The notes beneath the pieces were generated by a model. The model did no database searches. It worked only from the letters and a program-made list of their open reading frames with translations, and had not been told where the DNA came from. DNA of 64,000 nt from Nocardia fusca NBRC 14340 (GTDB lineage: Bacteria > Actinomycetota > Actinomycetes > Mycobacteriales > Mycobacteriaceae): contig NZ_BDCU01000029.1 in the NCBI RefSeq assembly GCF_001618425.1, forward strand, positions 264,092 through 328,091, read 5' to 3'. The translations under genes were made by a program, and so were the position numbers. Of the stretch, positions 1-7,546 are shown piece by piece; the stretch's first letter is position 1, and each line of letters starts with the position of its first letter.

Positions 1-960
1 CATCTCGCCACCGACGTGATGACCACCGGGAAAGCGGCCGTCCGCCGGTACGCGGTCGACGATGCCGGCGCCGGATCCGTCGCGCTGATGTGTGGCGGCT
101 CGATGGATGTCCTGGTCCAACGCGCGGGGCCGACGGATATCCCCGGCCTCGCACTGGTCGCGGACAGCGTCGCGGCGGGCCTGCCGGTCGCTACGGCGAC
201 CGTCGTCTCCGAGGGCGCCCATCTGGGCAGGTCGATTGTCACGACCGGCACCGCATGGACGGGCACCTGCGGCGATCCGCTCCTGGATACGGCAGTCGTC
301 GCCCGGGCCACTCGGCACCTCGAGGCCGGCACGGTGACGACGGTGCAACTGGGCGAGACCGGAGACTGCGCCGAAACCGGACTGTCGGTCTTGATCTCGT
401 CCATCGCCCGGCCACCGAGCATGCTGGTGTTCGGCGCGGTCGACTTCGCCCACGCGCTCGTCCGGGCGGCGAAACTCCTGGGGTACTCGGTGACGCTGTG
501 CGACGCCCGGCCGGTTTTCGCGACTCGCGAACGCTTCCCGGAAGCCGACGAAGTGGTCGTGATGTGGCCCCAGGATTACCTGAAGCGGGCGACGATCACG
601 CCGTCCACCGCCATCTGCGTTCTCACCCACGATCCACGCTTCGACGTTCCGGCCCTCGAGATCGCCCTGCGCTCCGACGCGGGCTACGTGGGCGCCATGG
701 GCAGCCGGCGGACACACACCGACCGGATGGAACGTCTCCGCGCCGCCGGGGTGACCGAGGCCGAGCTGAGTCGGCTGTCCTCCCCTATCGGTCTCGATCT
801 GGGCGCCGCGACACCGGAGGAGACCGCCGTCTCCATCCTCGCCGAGGTCATCGCCCTGCGCCGCGGCGGCAGCGGCCGGCGGCTCGGACGCATCGCCGGA
901 CCGATCCACCCACCGGAACCCGCCGATATGAACCTCCGAGATCTCCTCGACACAGCGTAG
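1..960 (+). CDS. XdhC/CoxI family protein, 5' end outside the window
   Basis: The open frame runs from the first base of the window, so the start codon lies upstream; 319 residues are visible. XdhC proteins protect the molybdenum cofactor and deliver it to xanthine or CO dehydrogenase-type enzymes. The N-terminal CoxI-type part ends near the family motif CGGSMDVLVQ. A linker is followed by the Rossmann-like C-terminal domain (MLVFGAVDFAHALVRAAKLL, then YVGAMGSRRTHTDRM and the GLDLGAATPEE loop). Only the first tens of residues are missing. The molybdoenzyme genes it would serve are not in this window and may lie upstream. The family call is secure; the client enzyme is unknown. Confidence 0.9.
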   Translation, partial: HLATDVMTTGKAAVRRYAVDDAGAGSVALMCGGSMDVLVQRAGPTDIPGLALVADSVAAGLPVATATVVSEGAHLGRSIVTTGTAWTGTCGDPLLDTAVVARATRHLEAGTVTTVQLGETGDCAETGLSVLISSIARPPSMLVFGAVDFAHALVRAAKLLGYSVTLCDARPVFATRERFPEADEVVVMWPQDYLKRATITPSTAICVLTHDPRFDVPALEIALRSDAGYVGAMGSRRTHTDRMERLRAAGVTEAELSRLSSPIGLDLGAATPEETAVSILAEVIALRRGGSGRRLGRIAGPIHPPEPADMNLRDLLDTA

Positions 961-965
961 GAGCC

Positions 966-987
966 GCGGCCCGGTAGGCCCGGCCGC
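966..987. terminator. GC hairpin between convergent genes
   Basis: Arms GCGGCC (966-971) and GGCCGC (982-987) are separated by a 10-nt loop. The hairpin lies in the 41-bp gap between the xdhC stop and the stop of the convergent DJ-1 gene, so it could end transcripts from both sides. There is no T tract, as is common in actinobacteria. Confidence 0.5.
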
Positions 988-1001
988 TATCGCGCTGTAT
1001 A

Positions 1002-1976
1002 TCAGGGGTACTCGGCGGCGACTCGATACAGTGCCGGGTGGGCGGTGGCGATCGTTCTCGCTTCGTCGACCGAGGCGAGGACTGTGGGATTCAGACCGGC
1101 CGCCGCGCATGCTTCGGCGCTGTCCCAATGCGCGATGTTGACGAGTTGGAACCGCGCTTCCGGCAATATCGCCCGGTGCAGGCGGACATCGCGGAATCCG
1201 GGTGCTGTGCGCATGAGCGCGGCACGGGCCCGCCACTGGTGGACGAATTCGTCGATCCGCTCGGCGGGGAGTTCGATGGCATTGACGAATGTGACGCCCT
1301 CGGTCGTCCGAGGTTCGCCCCCGTCATGGACAGGCGGCACCTCTTCGACCGGGTCGCGCCGGGTCGTCCGTCCTCGATCACCGGCACGGTTCGCCTCCCA
1401 GGCATCGCTGCGGCGTTCGTGCTCGAGAACCTGCTCGGCCAACGCCGCGGTCTCGGCGCCGAAGAGCCGCTCGACAAGCCACAGTCCGAGGTCGATTCCG
1501 GAGGTGACCCCGGCCGAGGTAACCAGATCGCCGTCGTCGACGACGCGACCGCCGACCACGATCGCCCCCTGCTGCCGGAGATCGTTCTCGGCGATGTGAT
1601 GTGTCGTGCACCGTCGTCCGGCGGTGATCCCGGCCGCCGACAGCAGCAGCGTTCCGGTGCAGACGGCCGCGAGGATCAGTCCCGGACGTCGAGCCGCGGT
1701 CAACGCACGGGGCACAGTGCCACGGCGGATCTGTTCCTGGACGGGCGACCCTTCGCCGTAGCCGCCGCCGGGTACCACGATCAGATCGGCGCGGTCCGGG
1801 GACCACGGGGTGCGGACGGTGATCTCGAGACCTGCCGCGGTGGTGACGGTGCCCGGACCGTCGACGGTGACGAAGCTGTGCCGCACATCGTCGACGACGC
1901 CCAGCGCGGTGACCGGGCCGATGAAGTCCTGGTCTTCCACCCCGTCGTAGAGCACTGTGTGTACGCGAAGAGTCAT
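1002..1976 (-). CDS. DJ-1/PfpI-family enzyme fused to an ABM-like domain
   Basis: A 324-residue protein. Residues 1-190 form a DJ-1/PfpI (class I glutamine amidotransferase-like) fold with the nucleophile-elbow cysteine in AAVCTGTLLLSAAG and the family stretch RRCTTHHIAENDL. This resembles isonitrile hydratase-like and ThiJ proteins. Residues 225-324 look like an antibiotic-biosynthesis-monooxygenase (dimeric ferredoxin-like) domain (VTFVNAIELPAERIDEFVHQW, then FQLVNIAHWDSAEAC). The start is supported by GGAGG 6 nt upstream. It is divergent from a GlxA-type regulator whose N-terminal domain has the same fold, which suggests an enzyme and regulator pair. The substrate cannot be read from the sequence. 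Confidence 0.85.
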   Translation of the reverse strand: MTLRVHTVLYDGVEDQDFIGPVTALGVVDDVRHSFVTVDGPGTVTTAAGLEITVRTPWSPDRADLIVVPGGGYGEGSPVQEQIRRGTVPRALTAARRPGLILAAVCTGTLLLSAAGITAGRRCTTHHIAENDLRQQGAIVVGGRVVDDGDLVTSAGVTSGIDLGLWLVERLFGAETAALAEQVLEHERRSDAWEANRAGDRGRTTRRDPVEEVPPVHDGGEPRTTEGVTFVNAIELPAERIDEFVHQWRARAALMRTAPGFRDVRLHRAILPEARFQLVNIAHWDSAEACAAAGLNPTVLASVDEARTIATAHPALYRVAAEYP

Positions 1977-2039
1977 CGAATCCTCCGATGGAAGTTGCGG
2001 TTACGCCCTGAGTATTGCGGTGATCGGTCCGGCCGAACA

Positions 2040-2055
2040 GTGGCTTGATCGCCAC
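2040..2055. promoter_or_regulatory. Inverted repeat in the DJ-1/GlxA divergent gap
   Basis: GTGGC and GCCAC are separated by 6 nt, about 20 bp upstream of the GlxA-type start and 64 bp upstream of the DJ-1 start. The position suits an operator for the divergent pair. The repeat is short and could be chance; AraC-type sites are often direct repeats. Confidence 0.3.
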
Positions 2056-2074
2056 AGTTACGTAAGATCTGGCC

Positions 2075-3022
2075 ATGCATTCTGTCGCTGTGCTGGCCGT
2101 CGACGGAGTCGTGGGTTTCGAACTGGCCATTCCGTGCCAGGTCTTCTCCCTCGCACCCGGCTACCGCGTCCGGGTGTGCGCCCAACGGAAGAAGAACATG
2201 ATCGCGACGGCCGCCGGGGAGGAAGTGTTCGCCTTCTCCTCGCGCTACGGCCTCGACGACGCGCTCGACGCCCAGACGGTGATCGTCCCGGGAGCCGACC
2301 CCGATGCGGTTCCCGACCCGCGCGTTCTGCGGACGGTGCAGGCGGCGGCAGACCGTGGCGCCCGAGTGGCCTCGATCTGCACCGGGGCCTTCGTACTGGC
2401 GGCCGCGGGACTACTGGACGGCCGGAAGGCAACAACGCACTGGATGCTCGCCGACCACCTCGCGGACCGATACCCCTCCGTGACAGTGGACCCGTCGGTC
2501 CTGTTCATCGACGACGGAACGATCCTGACCTCCGCGGGCGTCGCGGCGGGCCTGGATCTGTGCCTGCACCTGGTGCGCCGCGACCGGGGCGCGGCGGTGG
2601 CGACCGACACGGCACGGCAGATCGTGATGCCACCCCAACGGGCAGGCGGGCAAGCGCAATTCATCGAGCGGCCGGCGCCCGCCGCGCCATCCGACGATCT
2701 CGGCCCGACATTGCAGTGGATGCAGGACAACCTCGCCACGCCGATATCCCTGGCCGACATCGCCACCAAGGCCTCGATGAGCACGCGCAGTCTGTCACGG
2801 CGATTCCGAGCCCACACCGGTACGACGCCGACGCAATGGCTGCTCGACCGCCGTCTCCACCGGGCACGGGAACTACTCGAGACGACTGCCCTCCCTATCG
2901 AGATCATCGCGCGAACGGCAGGATTCGGATCGATCGAAACCTTCCGATACCACTTCATCCGGCACGTCGGCACCACTCCCGCGGCATACCGGTCGACATT
3001 CCGAACGAATCCGCCCGCATAA
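2075..3022 (+). CDS. GlxA-type AraC family transcriptional regulator
   Basis: 315 residues. The N-terminal DJ-1/PfpI-like domain (about 1-190) has the ASICTGAFVLAAAG elbow and TTHWMLADHLADRYP. A C-terminal AraC/XylS double helix-turn-helix follows (about 215-310: DIATKASMSTRSLSRRFR, then IARTAGFGSIETFRYHF). GlxA-type regulators sense small molecules through the DJ-1 domain and activate a linked operon. The divergent DJ-1/ABM gene 98 bp away is the likely target. No strong ribosome binding site precedes the ATG, so the transcript may be leaderless. Confidence 0.9.
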   Translation: MHSVAVLAVDGVVGFELAIPCQVFSLAPGYRVRVCAQRKKNMIATAAGEEVFAFSSRYGLDDALDAQTVIVPGADPDAVPDPRVLRTVQAAADRGARVASICTGAFVLAAAGLLDGRKATTHWMLADHLADRYPSVTVDPSVLFIDDGTILTSAGVAAGLDLCLHLVRRDRGAAVATDTARQIVMPPQRAGGQAQFIERPAPAAPSDDLGPTLQWMQDNLATPISLADIATKASMSTRSLSRRFRAHTGTTPTQWLLDRRLHRARELLETTALPIEIIARTAGFGSIETFRYHFIRHVGTTPAAYRSTFRTNPPA

Positions 3023-3097
3023 CCCACGGCCTCGGCACTCGGACTGGCGACCGCTTTTCCACTGCCAGAAGTGGTGTCGCGTTACTACGGTTGTGGC

Positions 3098-3389
3098 GTG
3101 ACCGCATCCAGCACGGCCGATCACCGCGCGGCGCTGCTCGCAGAAACCGACTCACTGGCCGATCTGCTGCGCGAAAACGACCCCGCGACGCCGATCCCAC
3201 CTGCCCCGGCTGGACACTGGCGAATGCCCGGGTCCCGGCGCGGATACTCGCAGTCCGGGGCCGGCCGCCGGATGGGCCGAGATGAGCGGCGGAGACGAAG
3301 CAGAACGGCGTGGGCGCGGCCTGCTTCGGCGGGCGTACCGGCCACTCGGCCGCAACCGCCGGAACGACATCAACTCCTACGATCGGTGA
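3098..3389 (+). pseudogene. Remnant of a mycothiol-dependent maleylpyruvate isomerase-like (DinB fold) gene
   Basis: From a GTG at 3098 the frame reads TASSTADHRAALLAETDSL and then LADLLRENDPATPIP, the usual start of this family. At about 3200 the expected continuation TCPGWTLANARV appears in another frame, consistent with one missing base. Further downstream, family resemblance scatters across frames and ends by about 3389 without the usual length of about 200 residues. It is therefore a decayed copy. Mycothiol-dependent DinB-fold isomerases act in gentisate breakdown in actinobacteria, but the family is broad and this copy need not have had that job. Confidence 0.6.
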
Positions 3390-3423
3390 CGGCCCTTTCT
3401 TTTGGACCACCCACGATGTCCGG

Positions 3424-3822
3424 CTACTCGGCGCCGCGACTGGTGAAGTCGAAGGATCCGCCGTCGATACCCCAGGAGATGATCCGTTCGGGATGAATTC
3501 GGATGACCGCGCGTTCCTGGGATCGGAACGGTGGCTCCTCGTCATCGAGCGCCTCGGCCGTGCCGCGCACTTCGATGCCGCGAATCACGTAAGGATCCAA
3601 TGAAACCTGTTGGTCGATGACGAACGACACCCGGCTGCCCGCCTCGACATTGCGATACTTTCGGCTGCCACGCATCCGCATGCCGCCGATATCGATCGTG
3701 CCGTCGGCGTTCACCCGATAGCCGGTCGGGTTGTTCTGCACCACGCCGTCGGGCGACACCGTGGCCAGCCGACCGATCCCGGCCTCCGCGAGGAACTGCT
3801 GTTCATTGATGGTGAAGGTCAT
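3424..3822 (-). CDS. PPOX-class F420- or flavin-dependent oxidoreductase
   Basis: 132 residues with a single split-barrel flavin-binding fold of the pyridoxamine-5'-phosphate oxidase class: AGIGRLATVSPDGVVQNNPT near the start, SRKYRNVEAGSRVSFVIDQQ in the middle and IRIHPERIISWGIDGG at the end. The length and final motif match actinobacterial members annotated as F420-dependent reductases. GAGGAG upstream supports the ATG at 3822. Its natural substrate is unknown. Confidence 0.85.
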   Translation of the reverse strand: MTFTINEQQFLAEAGIGRLATVSPDGVVQNNPTGYRVNADGTIDIGGMRMRGSRKYRNVEAGSRVSFVIDQQVSLDPYVIRGIEVRGTAEALDDEEPPFRSQERAVIRIHPERIISWGIDGGSFDFTSRGAE

Positions 3823-4301
3823 GTCGATTACTCCTCGGTGAATCCGATATGAGGTGCGCCCGGCGATCAGCCGGACGTTGTCGGGTGCGGGAAGCGAGCC
3901 GTTGCCTGCCGAATCCCGCGTGTTTGCGTCGGCGACATCGCGGAAGATAGCTACCCCCTCCGATCTCGATATCGGTTTCGCCGGTGATGAACGCGTACCG
4001 CAGCCGGTCGGCAGACGGCGGCAATGATCCGGCCGGAGGAACCGAGCATTACACTTCCCTTCATCGAAATAGCATCGCTAGGAACTAGAGCAACGGTATC
4101 ATTGGGTCGCTACTTTGTCTAGCGTTGCTAGATTCCAGACTGCCCTGCGAAACCCTGCTCCAATCGGCGAGCTGCACAGGCCCGTTCCGGCCGAGCGGAG
4201 GCCTACACCGGAGACCGCGACCACCCGGAGACACCCGACGCCAGGTCGCGCCCCAGCTCGTGCGGTACGAGCTGTTGCCTGCACGGCTGCATCAGGCGCG
4301 C
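3823..4301. other. Gap with no supported gene
   Basis: About 480 bp. Short frames here have no recognisable domain. The only structured elements I see are two palindromes of the form TAGC-3 nt-GCTA (4070-4080 and 4118-4132), listed separately. The region holds the promoter of the PPOX gene and the 3' flank of the small gene at 4302. Confidence 0.5.
4070..4132. promoter_or_regulatory. Pair of TAGC-N3-GCTA palindromes, possible operator
   Basis: TAGC-ATC-GCTA sits at 4070-4080. A longer perfect palindrome, TCTAGC-GTT-GCTAGA, sits at 4118-4132. Their centres are 50 bp apart, close to five helical turns, which suits cooperative binding by a dimeric repressor. CTAG is rare in bacterial DNA, so the repetition is notable. 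No regulator gene is adjacent. Confidence 0.4.
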
Positions 4302-4760
4302 CTACTGGTCGGCGGTGGTGGTAGCCCGCCGGGCGAGCTCCTTGCGTTCGGTGAGGATCTGTTCGACTTCGGCAGGGTTCACGCCGTCCTCGGCCCACTG
4401 TGCGGCAGTGTCGGAGAGCCGATCGGCCAGATCCCGCAGGGCGGCCCGCGCTTCGTTGAGCGGCACGTCGTCCACGTACTGGATGATCGCGCTGAGAACA
4501 TAGTGAGAGGCGAGCAGCTTGTGCTCGGACCCGGCGGTCGGACCGAATTCCGGTTCGTCCAGCCAAGACGGCTTCTGGACCCACAGAGCGAGACCCAGCA
4601 TGCCGAGGGCGGTTCCGTACTGGAAGGCGACCAACTGACCGGTGCCACGGTTCGGGAACCATAGCGGGTTGGTGTGGGCCACCTCGGTCTCGTAGTCGTC
4701 GAGCATTCCGCCGAGAACGGAAAAGTTGCTTGCCCAGGCGCTCAGATCGGCAGAAGACAT
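4302..4760 (-). CDS. Hypothetical helical protein
   Basis: 152 residues from ATG 4760, preceded by AGGAAG 13 nt upstream. I do not recognise the family. The protein begins MSSADLSAWASNFSVLGGML and contains LWFPNRGTGQLVAFQYGTAL, a tryptophan-containing stretch with apolar helices (GMLGLALWVQKPSWL), and a charged C-terminal helix ending in ERKELARRATTTADQ. There is no signal peptide or clear membrane segment. It stands alone between two gaps, so the context suggests no role. Confidence 0.55.
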   Translation of the reverse strand: MSSADLSAWASNFSVLGGMLDDYETEVAHTNPLWFPNRGTGQLVAFQYGTALGMLGLALWVQKPSWLDEPEFGPTAGSEHKLLASHYVLSAIIQYVDDVPLNEARAALRDLADRLSDTAAQWAEDGVNPAEVEQILTERKELARRATTTADQ

Positions 4761-5104
4761 GGTGATGCCCACTTCCTCTAGTCGGGGTGAGGCGTAGGGC
4801 ACCGCCGGCCTGTCTCCCTGCGCGCCGGATGCCGGTGCAGCCTCGGCTGATTGATCTCCACCGTGCCCCGTCTCGTTACCGAGGCTTCGCTGCGTGGTCG
4901 CGGCCGGCAGGGCTTCAACGGGAAGCACGGCGGCCGGCTGCGCGGGCACGACCGTGGCGGGAACTGCGGGTGTACATTACCGCGCGGTCGGATATCGGAT
5001 TCGAGCCTTCGAACCGTGTGGCATACACGCTATTCGAATTCGGCACCGCCTAAGGTCTCACTCGGTCCGCCCATCAGGGGCTGCTGAGTGGAGGGGTTCG
5101 ACGA

Positions 5105-5722
5105 ATGAAGTGCGAGAAAGCGACTGCTGCCGTTTTCATGACCATCTCGGCCGTGGCTATCACTGCGGCGACCGCCCATGCAGAGCCGGCCGTACCGAAG
5201 CAGTCGACCGCCGTGACCGTGGGGGATACGACTTCCGGTGTCGATCACGGGATCGACTACCGGATCACTGTTTCGCCGGTCGACGGGGTCGTCGTCACCA
5301 CCGTCGAGAATGGCAGGTTCGAGCTTGCGCACAACGGTGCGGTGGTGCTCGAGACCGGCGACGGAGCGGCGGCGGCCGAAGTGCCGCAGTGGTACGCCGC
5401 CGATGGCCGTTCGATCACGATGGCGCAGCATATCGGCGCGGACGGCCACACCCTGACGCTGACACCGGCCACGACGGCAGCAGACAACGCGCGAGTGAAG
5501 GACATCAGCTCCTACAGCCGACTCTCGGAGCAGATCAACAAGAACCTGCCCGGCGTCGTCGGCGGTGCCATCGTGGGCGGCATCCTCGGGGCATGTCTGT
5601 TCCTGATCTGGGGGATCAGCATTCCAGTGGGTGTGCTGATCGGTGGAACAGTCGGCGGATACGTCATGGGTGGCCCGGAGTTCCTCGACGCCGTACAGGC
5701 GTTCGCCACCGGCATGCCCTGA
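5105..5722 (+). CDS. Secreted or envelope hypothetical protein with glycine-rich C-terminal hydrophobic region
   Basis: 205 residues. A Sec signal peptide with likely cleavage at AHA (about residue 26) is followed by a beta-rich region (VDHGIDYRITVSPVDGVVVT, then IGADGHTLTLTP). Residues about 150-195 form glycine-rich hydrophobic segments (GVVGGAIVGGILGACLFLIW, then GVLIGGTVGGYVMGG) like a glycine zipper or membrane hairpin. This architecture is common in small Nocardia envelope proteins of unknown function. It stands alone and is convergent with the P450-like gene. Confidence 0.75.
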   Translation: MKCEKATAAVFMTISAVAITAATAHAEPAVPKQSTAVTVGDTTSGVDHGIDYRITVSPVDGVVVTTVENGRFELAHNGAVVLETGDGAAAAEVPQWYAADGRSITMAQHIGADGHTLTLTPATTAADNARVKDISSYSRLSEQINKNLPGVVGGAIVGGILGACLFLIWGISIPVGVLIGGTVGGYVMGGPEFLDAVQAFATGMP

Positions 5723-5756
5723 GCACGGGCAGGTGAAACAGCCTCGACTCGTCAGG

Positions 5757-7025
5757 CTAGATCGTCAGCGGCGCGGATTCGGGAAACTCCACCGGCAGTG
5801 CCGTCAGCGCACGTTGGAAGGGTCCGGGGCGCCAGGTGAGCTCCCCGGCCGGTACGGCGAGACGCAGTTCGGGCAGTGCGTCGAGCAGCTGGTCGATTGC
5901 CTCCTGCGCCACCAGATAGGCCACCTCTTTCGCCGGGCACATATGCGCTCCGATACTCCATGCGAGGTGGGCGCGGTTGTCGGTGTACTCCCCGGTATCG
6001 ATGGCCGGATCGTTGTTGCACGCGGCGAGGCTGATCATCACCGGCTGATGGGCGGGTAGCCAGACGCCGTCGATCAGAACCGGCTGACGGGGAAAGGAGA
6101 CCGCGTAGTTCGCCACCGGCGGGTCGGTGAACAGCACCTCGTCCACGGCATCCCGGGTCGACAGGCTGCCGCCGAGTATGCCGCCCGCGAAGCGCTCGTC
6201 GGTGAGTATCAGCCGGAGCGTATTGACGATCAGGTTCTGCAGCGGTTCGATCCCCGCCCCGTAGAAGCTGAGTACGTTGTGCATCATCTCCTCGTCGTCG
6301 AGCTTCGCCGGGTCGTGCACCATCCGCGTGACGATGTCCTGACCGGGTTCGGCCCTTTTCAGACTCACCAGATCGGCCATGGCCTGTTCCAGCATGGCAC
6401 CGCCGGCGCCGGCGTCCGCTCCCGTTCCCTCCACCATTGCGGCCATTCCCGCCGCCGCGCGTTGGCCGATTTCGGATGGACAGCCCAGTATGTCGTTGAG
6501 GAGCGCGAAGGTCAGCGGAAACGCGTACTGCTCGATGAGTTCCGCCGAACCGGTGGTGCAGAAGGCGTTGATGAGTGGCACCGCGATCTTTTCCACTCGG
6601 CTGTGCAGCGAGAAGAGATCGACCCCATTCACCCCGGCGACGGTTGCCTGCCGGTAACGGGCGTGCACGGGGCCGGAGTTCCGGACAGCCGACGGACGCC
6701 ATTCCAGTAGGGGCAGGACGGGGCAATCACGCGGGATATCTCGCTGCCACATACGCGAATCCGCCGGGAAGTGCTCAGGGTCGTTGAGAATGCGCACCGC
6801 GGTGTGATAGCCGACGACGAGTGTCGCCGGGACGCCTGGAGCCAACTCGACCGGCACCAACGCACCGTATCGGCGGCGCATTTCGCGATAGGCGCGGTGC
6901 GGTTCCTGGGCGATCTCCTCGGCGTAGAACGGAACCCGGGGCCCGTCGGTGCTCTGTGGTGATCCGTGGATGAGCGGAAGTACGGTGGACTGAGCGTCGG
7001 GCGGCGGCGAAAACAACTGTGTCAC
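5757..7025 (-). CDS. Atypical cytochrome P450, CYP157-like
   Basis: 422 residues from GTG 7025 (TQLFSPPPD); a GTG at 7076 is also possible. The overall P450 order is intact, but three hallmark sites are altered. The I-helix reads YGAGIEPLQN, with proline where the oxygen-activating threonine normally is. The K-helix EXXR motif reads DEVLFTDPPV, with no arginine. The heme loop WSIGAHMCPAKEVAYL keeps the cysteine but lacks the usual Phe and final Gly. CYP157 proteins of Streptomyces also lack EXXR and sit beside conservon genes; no conservon genes are present here. It may be a heme protein with another role or a degenerating oxygenase. Confidence 0.8.
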   Translation of the reverse strand: MTQLFSPPPDAQSTVLPLIHGSPQSTDGPRVPFYAEEIAQEPHRAYREMRRRYGALVPVELAPGVPATLVVGYHTAVRILNDPEHFPADSRMWQRDIPRDCPVLPLLEWRPSAVRNSGPVHARYRQATVAGVNGVDLFSLHSRVEKIAVPLINAFCTTGSAELIEQYAFPLTFALLNDILGCPSEIGQRAAAGMAAMVEGTGADAGAGGAMLEQAMADLVSLKRAEPGQDIVTRMVHDPAKLDDEEMMHNVLSFYGAGIEPLQNLIVNTLRLILTDERFAGGILGGSLSTRDAVDEVLFTDPPVANYAVSFPRQPVLIDGVWLPAHQPVMISLAACNNDPAIDTGEYTDNRAHLAWSIGAHMCPAKEVAYLVAQEAIDQLLDALPELRLAVPAGELTWRPGPFQRALTALPVEFPESAPLTI

Positions 7026-7309
7026 TCCATATGTACAGGCGGATGTGGCGCCCGGAAGCAGCTCTGCCGACACCACCGGAACGCCCGAGGCGAGACTACT
7101 CGAGGAAGACGGCCGATCCGAACCGACCGCCCGGCTTCGATCACTTCGTATCCGATCTGCAATGCGCGGTTTCGTGTTCGCCCGCAGGTACTTCTACAGG
7201 TTTGCCGTGCGTATTCCGACGACCGACGGACAGGCCTGACGTGTGCGGATTTCCGCGGACCTCAGACCGATACCAACCCTGCGCTGCTCCCGGATTCTGC
7301 GATGCGTGC

Positions 7310-7546
7310 TCAGCTCGCTGAGGTAGGTAGCCAGCACTCGGAGTGGACGAACATCGGTGCACGAAGTACTGGTGGCAGCTCATCGTCGGCCACCGCGGCC
7401 AGGGTGCGCAGCGAGAGGAGGCCGAGGCGGCCGACGTCGATGATCAGCGCGCTGTCCCCGTACTGCGCCGGACCGGTATCGGGCGTTCCAGGTGCACTCG
7501 GGTGCGCCCCGCTCGCTGAATCGAAACGTAGAACTGGTTCGTTCAT
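7310..7546 (-). pseudogene. Truncated STAS-domain (anti-sigma-factor antagonist-like) ORF coupled to the sigma factor
   Basis: 78 codons. The segment DSALIIDVGRLGLLSLRTLA plus AVADDE matches the core helix-strand region of the intact STAS protein at 45020-45622 (DGALIINATRLEFLSLRTLA). The first strands and the C-terminal third of a normal domain are missing, and the tail (PPVLRAPMFVHSECW) is unrelated. Its ATG overlaps the stop of the sigma-factor gene in an ATGA arrangement, so it may still be translated. I favour a remnant created by deletion; a very short functional partner cannot be excluded. Confidence 0.5.

Noticed and set aside
3803..4024. 73-codon minus-strand open frame upstream of the PPOX gene
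   Set aside because: It overlaps the PPOX start and becomes arginine-rich; only about 20 residues look protein-like and no family fits.
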